A DNA stretch of 52,979 nucleotides from Bacillota bacterium (GTDB taxonomy: Bacteria; Sysuimicrobiota; Sysuimicrobiia; Sysuimicrobiales; Segetimicrobiaceae), in assembly GCA_021324255.1 (NCBI GenBank), contig JAJPJL010000131.1, positions 1-52,979 on the forward strand, given 5' to 3'. The notes below the pieces were generated by a model that saw only the letters and a program-made list of their open reading frames with translations, had not been told where the DNA came from and did no database searches. Below, one piece after another: positions 8,415-16,586 of the stretch. A program made the translations under genes and the position numbers. Position 1 is the first letter of the stretch, and the number at the start of each line of letters is the position of its first letter.

Positions 8415-9998
8415 ATGACGGACGCCGCCGGCGTCCCGGCCGTCGCCGCCCCCGTCACGGCGGAGCCCCACCTGCGGCGGGACGTCTCGGTGTGGGGCTC
8501 CTTTATGTGGGGGTTCGCCGATGTCGGCGCCGACATCTACGCGGCCCTCGGCATCGTCATCGCCGCGACGATGGGCGCGGCCCCGCTCGCGTTTGGCGCG
8601 GCCGGGCTCGTCTACGTCATGATCGGGCTCGCCTACACCGAATTGGCGTCGGCGTATCCGATGGCCGGCGGCGGGCAGTATTTCGTCAGCCGCGGGCTCG
8701 GCGACCTCGCGGGGTTCATCGCCGGCGCCGCGCTGCTGCTCGACTACACCATCGACATCGCCCTGTTTGCGACGTTTTCCGCAGGCTACGTGAACTTCTT
8801 CCTCCCCGCGGCGCGCGACTTCAAGATGACGCTCGGGCCGTTCGTCAACATCAACCCGGTCTGGGCCGGCGAGACGGTCGTCATGATCGTGTTCCTGACC
8901 TGGGTGAACATGATCGGCGTGCGGGAGTCCTCGCTCCTCAACGAGCTGCTCGGCGCGTTCGGGCTGGTCGTGGAGGCCGGCCTCATCGTCGTCGGACTGA
9001 TCTTCGCGTGGGACCCGGGGCTGTTGGTCCGGCAGTGGGTCCACCAGTTTCCGTCGCTCCCGCAGTTCATGTACGGCTCGTCGCTCGCCATCATCTCCTA
9101 CGTGGGGCTGGAGTCGATCTCGCAGGCGGCCCAGGAGACGCGGCGGCCGGCGACCGTGATCCCGCGCACGTCGATCGGCCTGATCGGCAGCGTGTTCTTG
9201 TTCGCCGTGTTCTTCGCCATCACGGCGCTCGGGATTCTCCCCTGGCAGGCCTACGCCCGGGACACCGGCGATGCGGTCGCGCTCTTGGCGAGCCGGCTCC
9301 CGTTCGTCGGGCTGATCGCCGGGCCGTTCGCCGCGGTGCTCGGCGCGGTCGTCCTGCTGATCTCGGCGAACACGGGCGTCATGGGGGCGAGCCGGCTCGC
9401 GTTCTCCATGAGCCGCCTCGGCCTCGCCTCACCGTGGCTGCGCGAGGTACACTCCCGCTACCGCACTCCGGTGCGCACGATCCTCGTGTTCTCGGGCCTC
9501 GGCCTGCTCGAGGCGGTGCTCGCGTTTCTCACCCCGAGCGCGGTCGACGCTCTGGCCAACATGTACGCGTTCGGCGCGACGCTCGGGTATACGCTCGTGT
9601 TCGTGGCGCTGATCGCGCTCAGGTTTCGCGATCCCTATACGCCGCGGCCGTACCGCGTGCCGGTGAATCTCCCCTGGCGGCGCGGCGGCACGACCGTCAT
9701 GGTGCCGATCATCGGCTTCCTCGGGCTGGTCGGGGTGCTGTTCACGCTCACGGAGGTCGTGCTGACCCACGCGATCGGCCGCATCGCGGGGCCGGCGTGG
9801 GTGCTCGGATGCCTCGGCTACTATTTCTGGTACCGGCGGCGGGAGCGCCTGCCGCTCGCCGGCAGCGTCGCGCACCACTGGGAAGAACATCAGCGGGCGG
9901 TGCTCCGGGATGCCGGGGAGCACGATCTGCTCGAGGAGTACGAAATCGCGCTGGCGCAGCGCGACCGCCAGCTCGCGAAGAAGCAGTCCCGTGCCTGA
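8415..9998 (+). CDS. APC-superfamily permease (amino acid or potassium uptake)
   Basis: This 527-residue integral membrane protein has about twelve hydrophobic segments and APC hallmarks: YPMAGGGQYFVSR after helix 2, AGAALLLDYTIDIALF in helix 3, and GLESISQAAQETRRP. The segment around AGAALLLDY resembles the KimA/YdaO branch, which transports K+ by proton symport, though amino acid permeases share it. The C-terminal 55 residues are a charged cytoplasmic tail. It is followed with overlaps by a two-helix protein, a Usp-domain protein and two TrkA/RCK proteins. KimA itself carries a Usp-like domain, so K+ transport is a reasonable inference. The substrate is not proven by sequence. Confidence 0.85.
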   Translation: MTDAAGVPAVAAPVTAEPHLRRDVSVWGSFMWGFADVGADIYAALGIVIAATMGAAPLAFGAAGLVYVMIGLAYTELASAYPMAGGGQYFVSRGLGDLAGFIAGAALLLDYTIDIALFATFSAGYVNFFLPAARDFKMTLGPFVNINPVWAGETVVMIVFLTWVNMIGVRESSLLNELLGAFGLVVEAGLIVVGLIFAWDPGLLVRQWVHQFPSLPQFMYGSSLAIISYVGLESISQAAQETRRPATVIPRTSIGLIGSVFLFAVFFAITALGILPWQAYARDTGDAVALLASRLPFVGLIAGPFAAVLGAVVLLISANTGVMGASRLAFSMSRLGLASPWLREVHSRYRTPVRTILVFSGLGLLEAVLAFLTPSAVDALANMYAFGATLGYTLVFVALIALRFRDPYTPRPYRVPVNLPWRRGGTTVMVPIIGFLGLVGVLFTLTEVVLTHAIGRIAGPAWVLGCLGYYFWYRRRERLPLAGSVAHHWEEHQRAVLRDAGEHDLLEEYEIALAQRDRQLAKKQSRA

Positions 9999-10203
9999 CA
10001 CGCCGCGCTTCACGTGGGCGGACGGGTACCGCACCGTCACCAGCGCCCTCATGGTGGTGGTCGGCGTGGTGATCCTCGTCCGGACGCTGCCATTCGGGGT
10101 GCATCTCGCGGCGGTGCTCGTGGGCGGGTGCTTCATCGGGCTCGGCGCCTACCGGCTGTCGTTCGTGGTGGCGTACCTGGGGCGGCGCCGGGGTGCGGCG
10201 TGA
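9991..10203 (+). CDS. Small two-helix membrane protein of unknown function
   Basis: From GTG 9991 the protein is 70 residues with two transmembrane helices (about 17-34 and 38-58) and short basic ends. Its start overlaps the permease stop by eight bases, and its TGA overlaps the next GTG (GTGA), so it is translated within the transporter operon. I recognise no family. A small accessory subunit of the carrier is the simplest guess. Confidence 0.7.
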   Translation: MPDTPRFTWADGYRTVTSALMVVVGVVILVRTLPFGVHLAAVLVGGCFIGLGAYRLSFVVAYLGRRRGAA

Positions 10204-10850
10204 CCGGCGGGGCGCACGTCAGCGTGATGGGCACGGTGCTGGCGGCCGGGTTTGCCGCCGCGCTCGCCGGCCTGCTGCTGTGGATGCTGCGGGTGCCGCG
10301 CCCGGTCTCCGCGCAGGTGGCGCGGGCGGTCCACTCCGTGGGGGCCGTGCGGGTCATCCTCGTGCCGATCCTCGAAGCCTACTACTCCGAGCGCGCGGTG
10401 GAACTGGCGAGCCGGCTCGGCCAGCTGCAGAAGGCGGCGATCCGGCTGAGCTACATCATCGAGGTGCCGCGCACGCTGTCGCTGGGCGTGCCGCTGCCCG
10501 CCACCGAGGAGCAGGCCGCGCGGGCGCTCGACGGCGCCAAGCAGATCGTGCAGATGCACGACCTCGAGGTCGACGCCGAGATCGTGCGCGCGCGCGAGGC
10601 CGGCGAGGGCATCGTGCGCACGGCGAGGGACAACGACGTGGATCTCATCGTGCTGGGCATCTCTCCGGGTTCCGGCCTGCTCGAGGGCTTGACCGCGCGC
10701 GCGGCGGAGTCCCTCCTCCGTCACGCGCCGTGCGAGGTGATCATCGACCGGCTGGCGGAGACGAGCCCGGGCCTCCCGAGCCCCGAGGAGCCGGAGGCGA
10801 GCGCCGGGGCAGGGCGCGGCCGGGAGGAGGCGCCCTCCCGGCCGGTGTAA
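10200..10850 (+). CDS. Membrane-anchored universal stress protein (UspA domain)
   Basis: The 216-residue protein begins with one transmembrane helix (about 10-30), then a UspA-type alpha/beta domain (about 48-182) with VRVILVPILEAYYSERAVELA at its first strand, DNDVDLIVLGI, and a C-terminal HAPCEVIIDR strand as in Usp proteins. An acidic Pro-rich tail follows. GTG 10200 overlaps the upstream stop. The nucleotide-binding G-x2-G-x9-G-S/T loop is only partly kept (GISPGSGLLEGLTARAAESLL). Position between the carrier and RCK genes suggests a nucleotide-sensing regulatory subunit. Confidence 0.8.
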   Translation: MTGGAHVSVMGTVLAAGFAAALAGLLLWMLRVPRPVSAQVARAVHSVGAVRVILVPILEAYYSERAVELASRLGQLQKAAIRLSYIIEVPRTLSLGVPLPATEEQAARALDGAKQIVQMHDLEVDAEIVRAREAGEGIVRTARDNDVDLIVLGISPGSGLLEGLTARAAESLLRHAPCEVIIDRLAETSPGLPSPEEPEASAGAGRGREEAPSRPV

Positions 10851-10889
10851 CCCCACAGGGCAGGGAGCGTGGCGAAGGGAGCGGATCGG

Positions 10890-11381
10890 ATGCACATTGT
10901 CGTCCTTGGCTGCGGGCGGGTCGGCGCAACGCTCGCGATGGCCCTTGAAGCCGAGGGCCATTCCGTCGCGGTGATCGACCGGAACCGGGACGCGTTCCGC
11001 CGCCTCCCCCGCGACTTCAAGGGCAAGACGGTGCTGGGCATCGGTATCGACGAGGACGTGCTGCGCAAGGCGGGGATCGAGCGCGCCGGGGGCTTCGCGG
11101 CGACCACGAACGGCGACAACACCAACATCATGTCCGCGCAGATCGTCAAGGTGCGGTTCCGCGTGCCCCGCGTGATCGCCCGGATCTACGATCCTCTGCG
11201 CGCGGAAGCCTACCGAGAGCTCGGCATCGACACGATCAGCCCGACGCTGCTGGGGGCGGGGATGTGCCGGGACTACCTGCTCGGCGAGCCGTACCGGCAC
11301 GTCGACGAGTATCTCGCGCTGCGGGACGCGCCGCGGGGCCTGGCTCGACGCTCGGGGGCGGTCCCGGAAAGGGGCCGGTGA
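10890..11381 (+). CDS. TrkA-N (RCK) NAD-binding protein, first of a pair
   Basis: TrkA/KtrA-type proteins gate K+ and related transporters in response to bound nucleotides. This 163-residue product has a Rossmann fold (VVLGCGRVGATLA, acidic end of strand 2 at AVIDRN) and the RCK segment RVPRVIARIYDP. It lacks a full TrkA-C domain. ATG 10890 has GAAGGGA at proper spacing; a GTG at 10869 is the less likely alternative. It is separated by one base from the second TrkA gene. Confidence 0.88.
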   Translation: MHIVVLGCGRVGATLAMALEAEGHSVAVIDRNRDAFRRLPRDFKGKTVLGIGIDEDVLRKAGIERAGGFAATTNGDNTNIMSAQIVKVRFRVPRVIARIYDPLRAEAYRELGIDTISPTLLGAGMCRDYLLGEPYRHVDEYLALRDAPRGLARRSGAVPERGR

Positions 11382-11382
11382 C

Positions 11383-12057
11383 ATGTATGTGATCGTGGCC
11401 GGAGGCGGAAAGGTCGGGTACTACCTGACCAAGGCGCTGTGCGCCGGCGGGCAAGAGGTCACGCTGATCGAGAAGGCGCGCCAGCGCTACGACCTGCTGC
11501 AGGAAGCGTTCGGCGAGAGCGTCGTGCTGGGCGATGCGTGCGAGGTCACCACCCTGGACCAGGCCGGCGCCGGGAGGGCGGAGCTGGTGGCCGCGGTGAC
11601 CGGCGACGACGAGGACAACCTCGTCATCTGCCAGATGGCGAAGCGGAAGTTCAAGGTGCCGCGCGTCATCGCCCGCATCAACAATCCCAAGAACGAGGTG
11701 ACGTTTCAGTTCCTCGGCATCGACGAGACCGTGAGCTCCACGAAGCTGATCTACAGCTTGATCGAGCAGGAAGTGGAGGTGGCCGACGTCATTCCGCTGA
11801 CCGCCCTGCGCCGCGGCAACCTCGAGCTCGTCGAGGTCGCGCTGACGGCCGATTCTCCCGCGGTCGGACGGATGCTGCGGGACATCGCCCTGCCGCCAAA
11901 CTGCATCCTCGCCATCCTCGTGCGCGGCGAGACCGCGTCGATCGTGACCAGCGACCTCCGGTTCGAACCCGGCGATATCCTCGTGGCCATCGTGCCGTCC
12001 GCCGCGGTCCAGTCGTTCCGGGAGGCACTGCTCGGCCGGGGTGTCCCGACGCGCTGA
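11383..12057 (+). CDS. TrkA-N plus TrkA-C (RCK) regulatory protein
   Basis: The 224-residue protein has a TrkA-N Rossmann domain (VIVAGGGKVGYYL, VPRVIARINNPKN; about 1-125) and a TrkA-C domain (about 135-220, ending with EPGDILVAIVPS). TrkA-C domains in Bacillota often bind c-di-AMP, though nothing here proves that. With the preceding RCK-only protein it could form a heteromeric gating ring for the APC carrier. It is the last gene of the five-gene unit; ECF sigma factor genes follow after 70 bases. Confidence 0.92.
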   Translation: MYVIVAGGGKVGYYLTKALCAGGQEVTLIEKARQRYDLLQEAFGESVVLGDACEVTTLDQAGAGRAELVAAVTGDDEDNLVICQMAKRKFKVPRVIARINNPKNEVTFQFLGIDETVSSTKLIYSLIEQEVEVADVIPLTALRRGNLELVEVALTADSPAVGRMLRDIALPPNCILAILVRGETASIVTSDLRFEPGDILVAIVPSAAVQSFREALLGRGVPTR

Positions 12058-12066
12058 CGGCGGCCG

Positions 12067-12093
12067 GGAACCGCGGTCCGTCCCCGGACGCTA
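12067..12093 (+). promoter_or_regulatory. Possible ECF-type promoter before the sigma factor gene
   Basis: GGGAACC (core GGAAC 12067-12071) is followed after 17 bases by CGCTA (12089-12093), resembling the GGAAC / CGT-like elements of ECF promoters. It lies directly upstream of the ECF sigma gene, where self-regulation is common. The evidence is one short match. Confidence 0.3.
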
Positions 12094-12127
12094 CAGAGAA
12101 GGGAATGTTGCGTCCAAGGGGTCGCGG

Positions 12128-12754
12128 ATGGCTGATGCGGTTTCCGTGCTGAGCGGCCGTGTCGAGGGGGTGGCGGTGACGCCCGAACCGGCCGAGCAAG
12201 GCGCTGCACACCGCCTTGCCGCCTTCGAGGAGCTCCTGCACCGCCATCTCCGCAACATTCACCGCGTCGCGTACCGTCTGTCGGGAAACGCCGACGACGC
12301 GGAAGATCTGGTTCAGGAAGCGCTCGTCGAGGCGTTTCGAGCCTTCGACCGGTACCAGCCGGGCACGTACTTCGACCGCTGGGTGTACCGCATCATGACG
12401 CGCACGCACATCGATCGCGTGCGCCGGCGGGGACGGCGCCCCGAGACATCGCTCGACACCCCCGTCGGCCCGAGCGGCGACGCGCTGGTGACGATGATCG
12501 GCGACACGCGCGACGACCCGCAGCAACGCACCGAGACGGCGGACCTGGACGGGCCGATCCAGGCCGCGTTGGACGCATTGCCCGCCGAGTTCCGGACGGC
12601 CGTCGTCCTTGCGGACGTGGAGGGCCTATCGTATGATGAAATCGCGGCCGCGGTTGGATGTCCGATCGGCACCGTGCGGTCGCGCCTGCATCGCGGCCGG
12701 GAGATGCTTCGCCAGGCGCTGCAGCCGTATCTAGGGCGTAGGAGTCGCGAGTGA
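12128..12754 (+). CDS. ECF RNA polymerase sigma factor
   Basis: This 208-residue sigma-70 relative has only regions 2 and 4. Region 2 is seen at AHRLAAFEELL through DAEDLVQEALVEAFRAFDRY (core binding and -10 recognition). Region 4 is seen at LPAEFRTAVVLADVEGLSYDEIAAAVG then GTVRSRLHRGREMLR (helix-turn-helix for -35). ATG 12128 has AAGGGG upstream. GTGA overlap with the following zinc-finger protein marks a sigma/anti-sigma pair. A possible ECF promoter precedes it. Confidence 0.95.
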   Translation: MADAVSVLSGRVEGVAVTPEPAEQGAAHRLAAFEELLHRHLRNIHRVAYRLSGNADDAEDLVQEALVEAFRAFDRYQPGTYFDRWVYRIMTRTHIDRVRRRGRRPETSLDTPVGPSGDALVTMIGDTRDDPQQRTETADLDGPIQAALDALPAEFRTAVVLADVEGLSYDEIAAAVGCPIGTVRSRLHRGREMLRQALQPYLGRRSRE

Positions 12755-13236
12755 ACGAGCACGTCATCGATCGCCTCTCTCCGTACCTCGACGGCGCGCT
12801 CGGGGCCGCCGATCTCGAGCGGGTGGAGGCGCACCTCGAGGCGTGCGCGAGCTGCCGGCGAACGTATCGGGAACTCGAGACCCTCCAGGGCCTGGTGCGC
12901 GCGCTGCCCGATCCCGAGCCGCCGCCGGGATTGGCCGACCGCCTGCACTGGCGCCTGCGGCGCGAGGCCGCGGGTCTCCGCCGCCCGGCGCCGCTCTGGT
13001 GGTTCTCCGTGCGGCCGCCGTTCCGTGTCGCGCTGGCATGCGCCACGCTGCTGGTCGTCCTCGGAGTGCCGGCCGCGTGGATGGCGAATCGGTTCGCGCC
13101 GCCAAAGACGCCCCTGGATACCGACGCCTACGTCCGCGAGTACCTGATGCTGTCCGTGGATCGGCCGCTCGGGGACGAGGCGGCGCCGCCGTTCGTGCTG
13201 TCGGACACGCCCGCATCGGAGTCACCTCGTCGGTAA
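12751..13236 (+). CDS. Zinc-finger (zf-HC2) transmembrane anti-sigma factor
   Basis: The 161-residue protein begins with a cytoplasmic zf-HC2 anti-sigma domain whose H-x3-C-x2-C motif is H28/C32/C35 (HLEACASC). One transmembrane helix lies at about residues 90-110, and an extracytoplasmic tail of about 50 residues follows. It should bind the ECF sigma factor until a signal at the envelope releases it. The zinc ligands could sense thiol stress, but the outside tail and the downstream RseB-like protein point to an envelope signal. Confidence 0.92.
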   Translation: MNEHVIDRLSPYLDGALGAADLERVEAHLEACASCRRTYRELETLQGLVRALPDPEPPPGLADRLHWRLRREAAGLRRPAPLWWFSVRPPFRVALACATLLVVLGVPAAWMANRFAPPKTPLDTDAYVREYLMLSVDRPLGDEAAPPFVLSDTPASESPRR

Positions 13237-13237
13237 G

Positions 13238-15685
13238 ATGACACGCGCGATCCGCCGCCGCGTCGCCGCCCTGGCGATCGGTATGGCGGGCGTTGCCGTG
13301 CTCGGCGCGGCGCCGGTGCTGCCGGCGGCGGCGCAGCTCCCCGGATCGCCCGCGGGCAACGAGGCCCTGGCCTGGTTGCGGGCGGCCGCCGCGGCGCCGC
13401 AGACGGTGAGCTACGAGGGCACGCGGACGTGGAGCGTCTGGGCCGGCCGGGTGCAGGCGTACCAGGTCCACGTCTACCACCGGGCGCCGAACCAGACGCG
13501 CCTGGAGTATCTCGCCGTCGGCGACCAGCCCGCGCGGATCGTCGTCGTCAGCGGCGCGACCCAGGTGACGTATACGCCGGCCGCCAACACGTTCGTCCGC
13601 GCTCCCGCGGCGCGCACCGAGGAGGCGCTGGCCCAGCGGATCCTGCCGCAGATCGCGGAAAACTACGTGGTCCGCTTCGCCGGCGCCGATCAGGTCGCCG
13701 GCCGCGCCGCGCGGATCATCGACGTCCAGAGCAAGTTTCCCGGGCGGCCGCGCCTGCGGGTGTGGGTGGACACCCGCACGCACCTGATCCTGCGCTTCGA
13801 ACGGTACGGCCCCGCCGGCGCCCTCCGCCAGGAATCGGCGTTTATCCAGCTGCGCATCAATCCCCAATTCCCGCCGGGGCTGTTCGAGCTCGCCCCGCCG
13901 CCCGGCGCGCAGCTCGAGACGCGGCGCCCGGCCGGAAAGCTCACCATCGAGGAAATTGCGCAGCGGGTCGGATTCACGCCCCAGCTCCCCGCATACCTCC
14001 CGGCCGGATACGCGCTGGTGGGCTCTCGGGTGGTGCAGGTGCGCGGCGTGTCCGCGGCGGTCTTCACGTTCACGGACGGCGTGGCGACGTTGACGCTGTT
14101 CGAAAGCCGCGGCGCGCAGGGCGAGCCGGCCAACGCGCAGCGCGTCCAGATCAACGGGGCGGCGGGCGCGATCACGACGAGGGGCGTGGCGAACGTGCTC
14201 CACTGGAACGTCCGCGATCTGTCGTTCACGCTCGTGGGCGATCTGCCGCGGCAGGAGATGGTGCGGGTCGGAGGGTCGCTCCGGTCGTTCGGCGTGTCCG
14301 AGGCGCCGGTGGACTGGGGGCGGCGCGCGCGCCTGTGGCTGGCCGCCGCGCTCGCGCTGCCCGCGGCGCAGGCCGCGCAGCCGCGGGGCGCCGCGGTGCC
14401 GGCCGATGCGTCTGCCGCGCCGGGCCCGGTGGCGCCGTACATCACGAACAACACGCACGTGATCGGGCCTGGGATCGTCCCCGAGGAGCGGGCCGTCTGG
14501 AAGGCCATGGTGGCGCGCGGGCTCGCGCCGGCGGTGGTCAAGGTCACCGTCGCCGGCGACGGGGTCACGAGGCTGCCGGACGGGCGGCTTGCCCGTCTGG
14601 CGTGGATCTGGTTTGTCTACGGCATGCAATGGACGGGCGGGGCCCCGGGCGCGGTGCACGAGGTGCAGGGCCGCGCCGCCGCGCTGGCGCGCGCGGCGTT
14701 CGGCGCGGACCCGCGGATCACGCGGGTCCTGCTGACGGGGTACTACCATCAAAGCGGCCGCTTCGACGGGCGGCGCACCGACGTGACGTTTACCGCACAG
14801 CTCACGCGCGCCCGGTTCACCGCGAGCGGGGGCGACCCCGCGCCGGGAGCGTTCCTCGCGAGGGCGGGGGACGTTTGGTACAGCCCCGCCCTCCTGGCGG
14901 GCGATCTGGTCGAGCAACCGGCGGAGCCGCACGACCCGCACGTGTCCGCCGCCGAGCGGCTGCGCCTCGCCCGGCTGCCGGGCGACCGCGCCGTGGAGTC
15001 GGCCGAGACGTTCCACGGGGGGCTCCTCGCGAGCATCGTGGAGACCAAGCGCCGGCTGCAGGGTCTGCTCTTCGGCGGCGAGAACGAGGGCCGGCTCTGG
15101 CGCGGCGACCCGCTCCGCCGCGAGATGGCCTTGACGTTCGATGACGGCCCGAGCCCGCTTGCCACACCGTTGCTGCTGGCGATCCTGCGGCGCTACGGCG
15201 TGCATGCCACGTTTTTCGTGATCGGCGAGCACGCGCGGGCCTATCCCTATCTGCTCCGCGAGATGGCCGCCGACGGCGACGAGATCGGCGACCATACGTT
15301 CCACCATCCCAACCTGTCGTCCGTCGACGACGCCACCGCGGCGCAGGAGATTGCCGCGACCGCCGCGGTCATCGAGCGGGATGCCGCGCGGCGCCCCCGG
15401 TGGTTCCGCCCGCCGGGCGGGGACTATACCGGCGCCGTCGTGACGGCCGCGGGCCGCACGGGCCTGGGGCTCGCCATGTGGACCGACAATTCCGGGGACT
15501 GGGCGCTGCCGCCGCCCAAGGTCGTCGTCGAGCACGTGCTCGCGCATGCGCAGCCCGGCGGCGTGGTACTCTTACACAATGGGACGCTCAACACCGTTCA
15601 GGCCTTGCCCAGAATCATCGCCGAGTTGAGACGCCGGGGCTACCGGCTGGTCACGCTCTCCCAGCTCGTTCGGGACGCAGAGTGA
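13238..15685 (+). CDS. Exported RseB/MucB-like sensor domain fused to a NodB polysaccharide deacetylase
   Basis: One uninterrupted 815-codon frame joins two functions. A signal peptide (about 1-32) leads into an RseB/LolA-like domain (about 38-235), then a small MucB-C/DUF4367-like module (about 245-345, with YLPAGYALVGSRVV). A middle region I do not recognise spans about 400-600. The NodB domain starts near 628: TFDDGP (D635, D636), HTFHH (H686, H690), RPPGGD (R724) and LLHNG (H780). The metal triad and motifs are complete, except that the usual Asp after H780 is Asn. RseB proteins bind envelope signals and control anti-sigma factors. NodB enzymes remove N-acetyl groups from peptidoglycan or glycans. 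The gene starts one base after the anti-sigma stop. Confidence 0.85.
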   Translation: MTRAIRRRVAALAIGMAGVAVLGAAPVLPAAAQLPGSPAGNEALAWLRAAAAAPQTVSYEGTRTWSVWAGRVQAYQVHVYHRAPNQTRLEYLAVGDQPARIVVVSGATQVTYTPAANTFVRAPAARTEEALAQRILPQIAENYVVRFAGADQVAGRAARIIDVQSKFPGRPRLRVWVDTRTHLILRFERYGPAGALRQESAFIQLRINPQFPPGLFELAPPPGAQLETRRPAGKLTIEEIAQRVGFTPQLPAYLPAGYALVGSRVVQVRGVSAAVFTFTDGVATLTLFESRGAQGEPANAQRVQINGAAGAITTRGVANVLHWNVRDLSFTLVGDLPRQEMVRVGGSLRSFGVSEAPVDWGRRARLWLAAALALPAAQAAQPRGAAVPADASAAPGPVAPYITNNTHVIGPGIVPEERAVWKAMVARGLAPAVVKVTVAGDGVTRLPDGRLARLAWIWFVYGMQWTGGAPGAVHEVQGRAAALARAAFGADPRITRVLLTGYYHQSGRFDGRRTDVTFTAQLTRARFTASGGDPAPGAFLARAGDVWYSPALLAGDLVEQPAEPHDPHVSAAERLRLARLPGDRAVESAETFHGGLLASIVETKRRLQGLLFGGENEGRLWRGDPLRREMALTFDDGPSPLATPLLLAILRRYGVHATFFVIGEHARAYPYLLREMAADGDEIGDHTFHHPNLSSVDDATAAQEIAATAAVIERDAARRPRWFRPPGGDYTGAVVTAAGRTGLGLAMWTDNSGDWALPPPKVVVEHVLAHAQPGGVVLLHNGTLNTVQALPRIIAELRRRGYRLVTLSQLVRDAE

Positions 15686-15691
15686 GCCGCG

Positions 15692-16429
15692 ATGCATGAC
15701 AAAGAGATGACCCTCGTCGAACACCTGGAGGAGCTGCGGCAGCGGCTCACCCACGCCATCCTGGGCCTCCTCGTCGCCAGCGGGGCCGGGCTCGTGTTCG
15801 TGGACACCCTGCTGCACCTGCTGCTCCGGCCCTTGGGCGGCATCAAGCTCACCACGCTCACCGTGCTCGAACCGTTTCTGGTCAAGCTCAAGGTGGCGTT
15901 CCTGTTCGGGTTCGCCGTGAGCATGCCCTGGATCGTCTACCAGATGTTCGCGTTCGTCGCGCCGGCGCTGACCGATCACGAGCGCCGCCGGGTCGTGCCG
16001 ATCGCGCTGCTCGCCGGCGCGCTGTTTGCCTGCGGCGTCGTCTTCGCCTACGTGTTCGTGCTGCCGGTCAGCACGCACTGGCTGATCGCGCAGGCCGGGC
16101 GCCAGTTCAACGTCCTGATCACCGCAAACTCCTATATCACCTACGTCCTGTTCTTTCTGCTGATCGTCGGCGGCACGTTCGAGACGCCGCTCCTCATCCT
16201 GTCGCTGGCGATGCTCGGCATCGTCAGCCCGCAGACGCTGCGCAAGGAGTGGCGGATCGCCTACATGGTGGCCGCCGCGATCGCCGTGCTCGGCACCCCG
16301 GATTGGAGTCCGGTCACGATGGTCCTCGTGTTCATCCCGATGGTGCTGCTGTACGAGTTCAGCCTGATCTTGTGCCGGATTTTCGTCCGGCCGCCTAGCC
16401 CGCAGCCCGCGCACACCGCCGGCACCTAA
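15692..16429 (+). CDS. tatC: Sec-independent protein translocase TatC
   Basis: TatC is the receptor of the twin-arginine export pathway for folded proteins. The 245-residue protein opens with MTLVEHLEELRQRL, the TatC N-terminal signature, and has six transmembrane segments with the conserved first-periplasmic-loop and ETPLLI helix 4 region. ATG 15692 lies six bases after the deacetylase stop, so it is cotranscribed. No tatA lies nearby. At least one clear Tat substrate is in this window, the peptide-binding protein at 32586. Confidence 0.96.
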   Translation: MHDKEMTLVEHLEELRQRLTHAILGLLVASGAGLVFVDTLLHLLLRPLGGIKLTTLTVLEPFLVKLKVAFLFGFAVSMPWIVYQMFAFVAPALTDHERRRVVPIALLAGALFACGVVFAYVFVLPVSTHWLIAQAGRQFNVLITANSYITYVLFFLLIVGGTFETPLLILSLAMLGIVSPQTLRKEWRIAYMVAAAIAVLGTPDWSPVTMVLVFIPMVLLYEFSLILCRIFVRPPSPQPAHTAGT

Positions 16430-16475
16430 CGCGCCCGGCCCTCCGCGCATCGCGCCATCCCTCGTCCGGAGGATT

Positions 16476-16491
16476 CCGCCCGCTCGGGCGG
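16476..16491 (+). terminator. Hairpin downstream of tatC
   Basis: CCGCCC 16476-16481 pairs with GGGCGG 16486-16491 around GCTC. It lies in the 145-base gap between tatC and the next promoter, with no T-run. Confidence 0.35.
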
Positions 16492-16567
16492 GTGGGCCCG
16501 CCGGCGTCGTTCCCGCGGCCCGGGGTATAACGTCGGCGGAACAAATCGCTTTTCCAGGCCGTCTTTC

Positions 16568-16576
16568 TGATACAAT
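16568..16576 (+). promoter_or_regulatory. Extended -10 promoter of the FAD oxidoreductase gene
   Basis: TGATACAAT at 16568-16576 matches TGnTANAAT. Its last two bases are part of the first possible ATG (16575), so that ATG cannot be translated from this promoter. Expected transcription start is near 16583. Confidence 0.5.
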
Positions 16577-16586
16577 GTTGCGCAAG

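Noticed and set aside
12764-15547. 927-codon open frame on the minus strand opposite the anti-sigma and RseB–NodB genes
   Set aside because: It is an Arg/Gly/His-rich shadow caused by GC-rich codon use; the plus-strand genes have full domain support.
16575-16586. ATG 16575 as start of the FAD oxidoreductase
   Set aside because: It lies inside the -10 box of the only visible promoter and lacks a ribosome site; GTG 16587 gives the same signal peptide. If the gene is read from the tatC transcript instead, 16575 could still be used.
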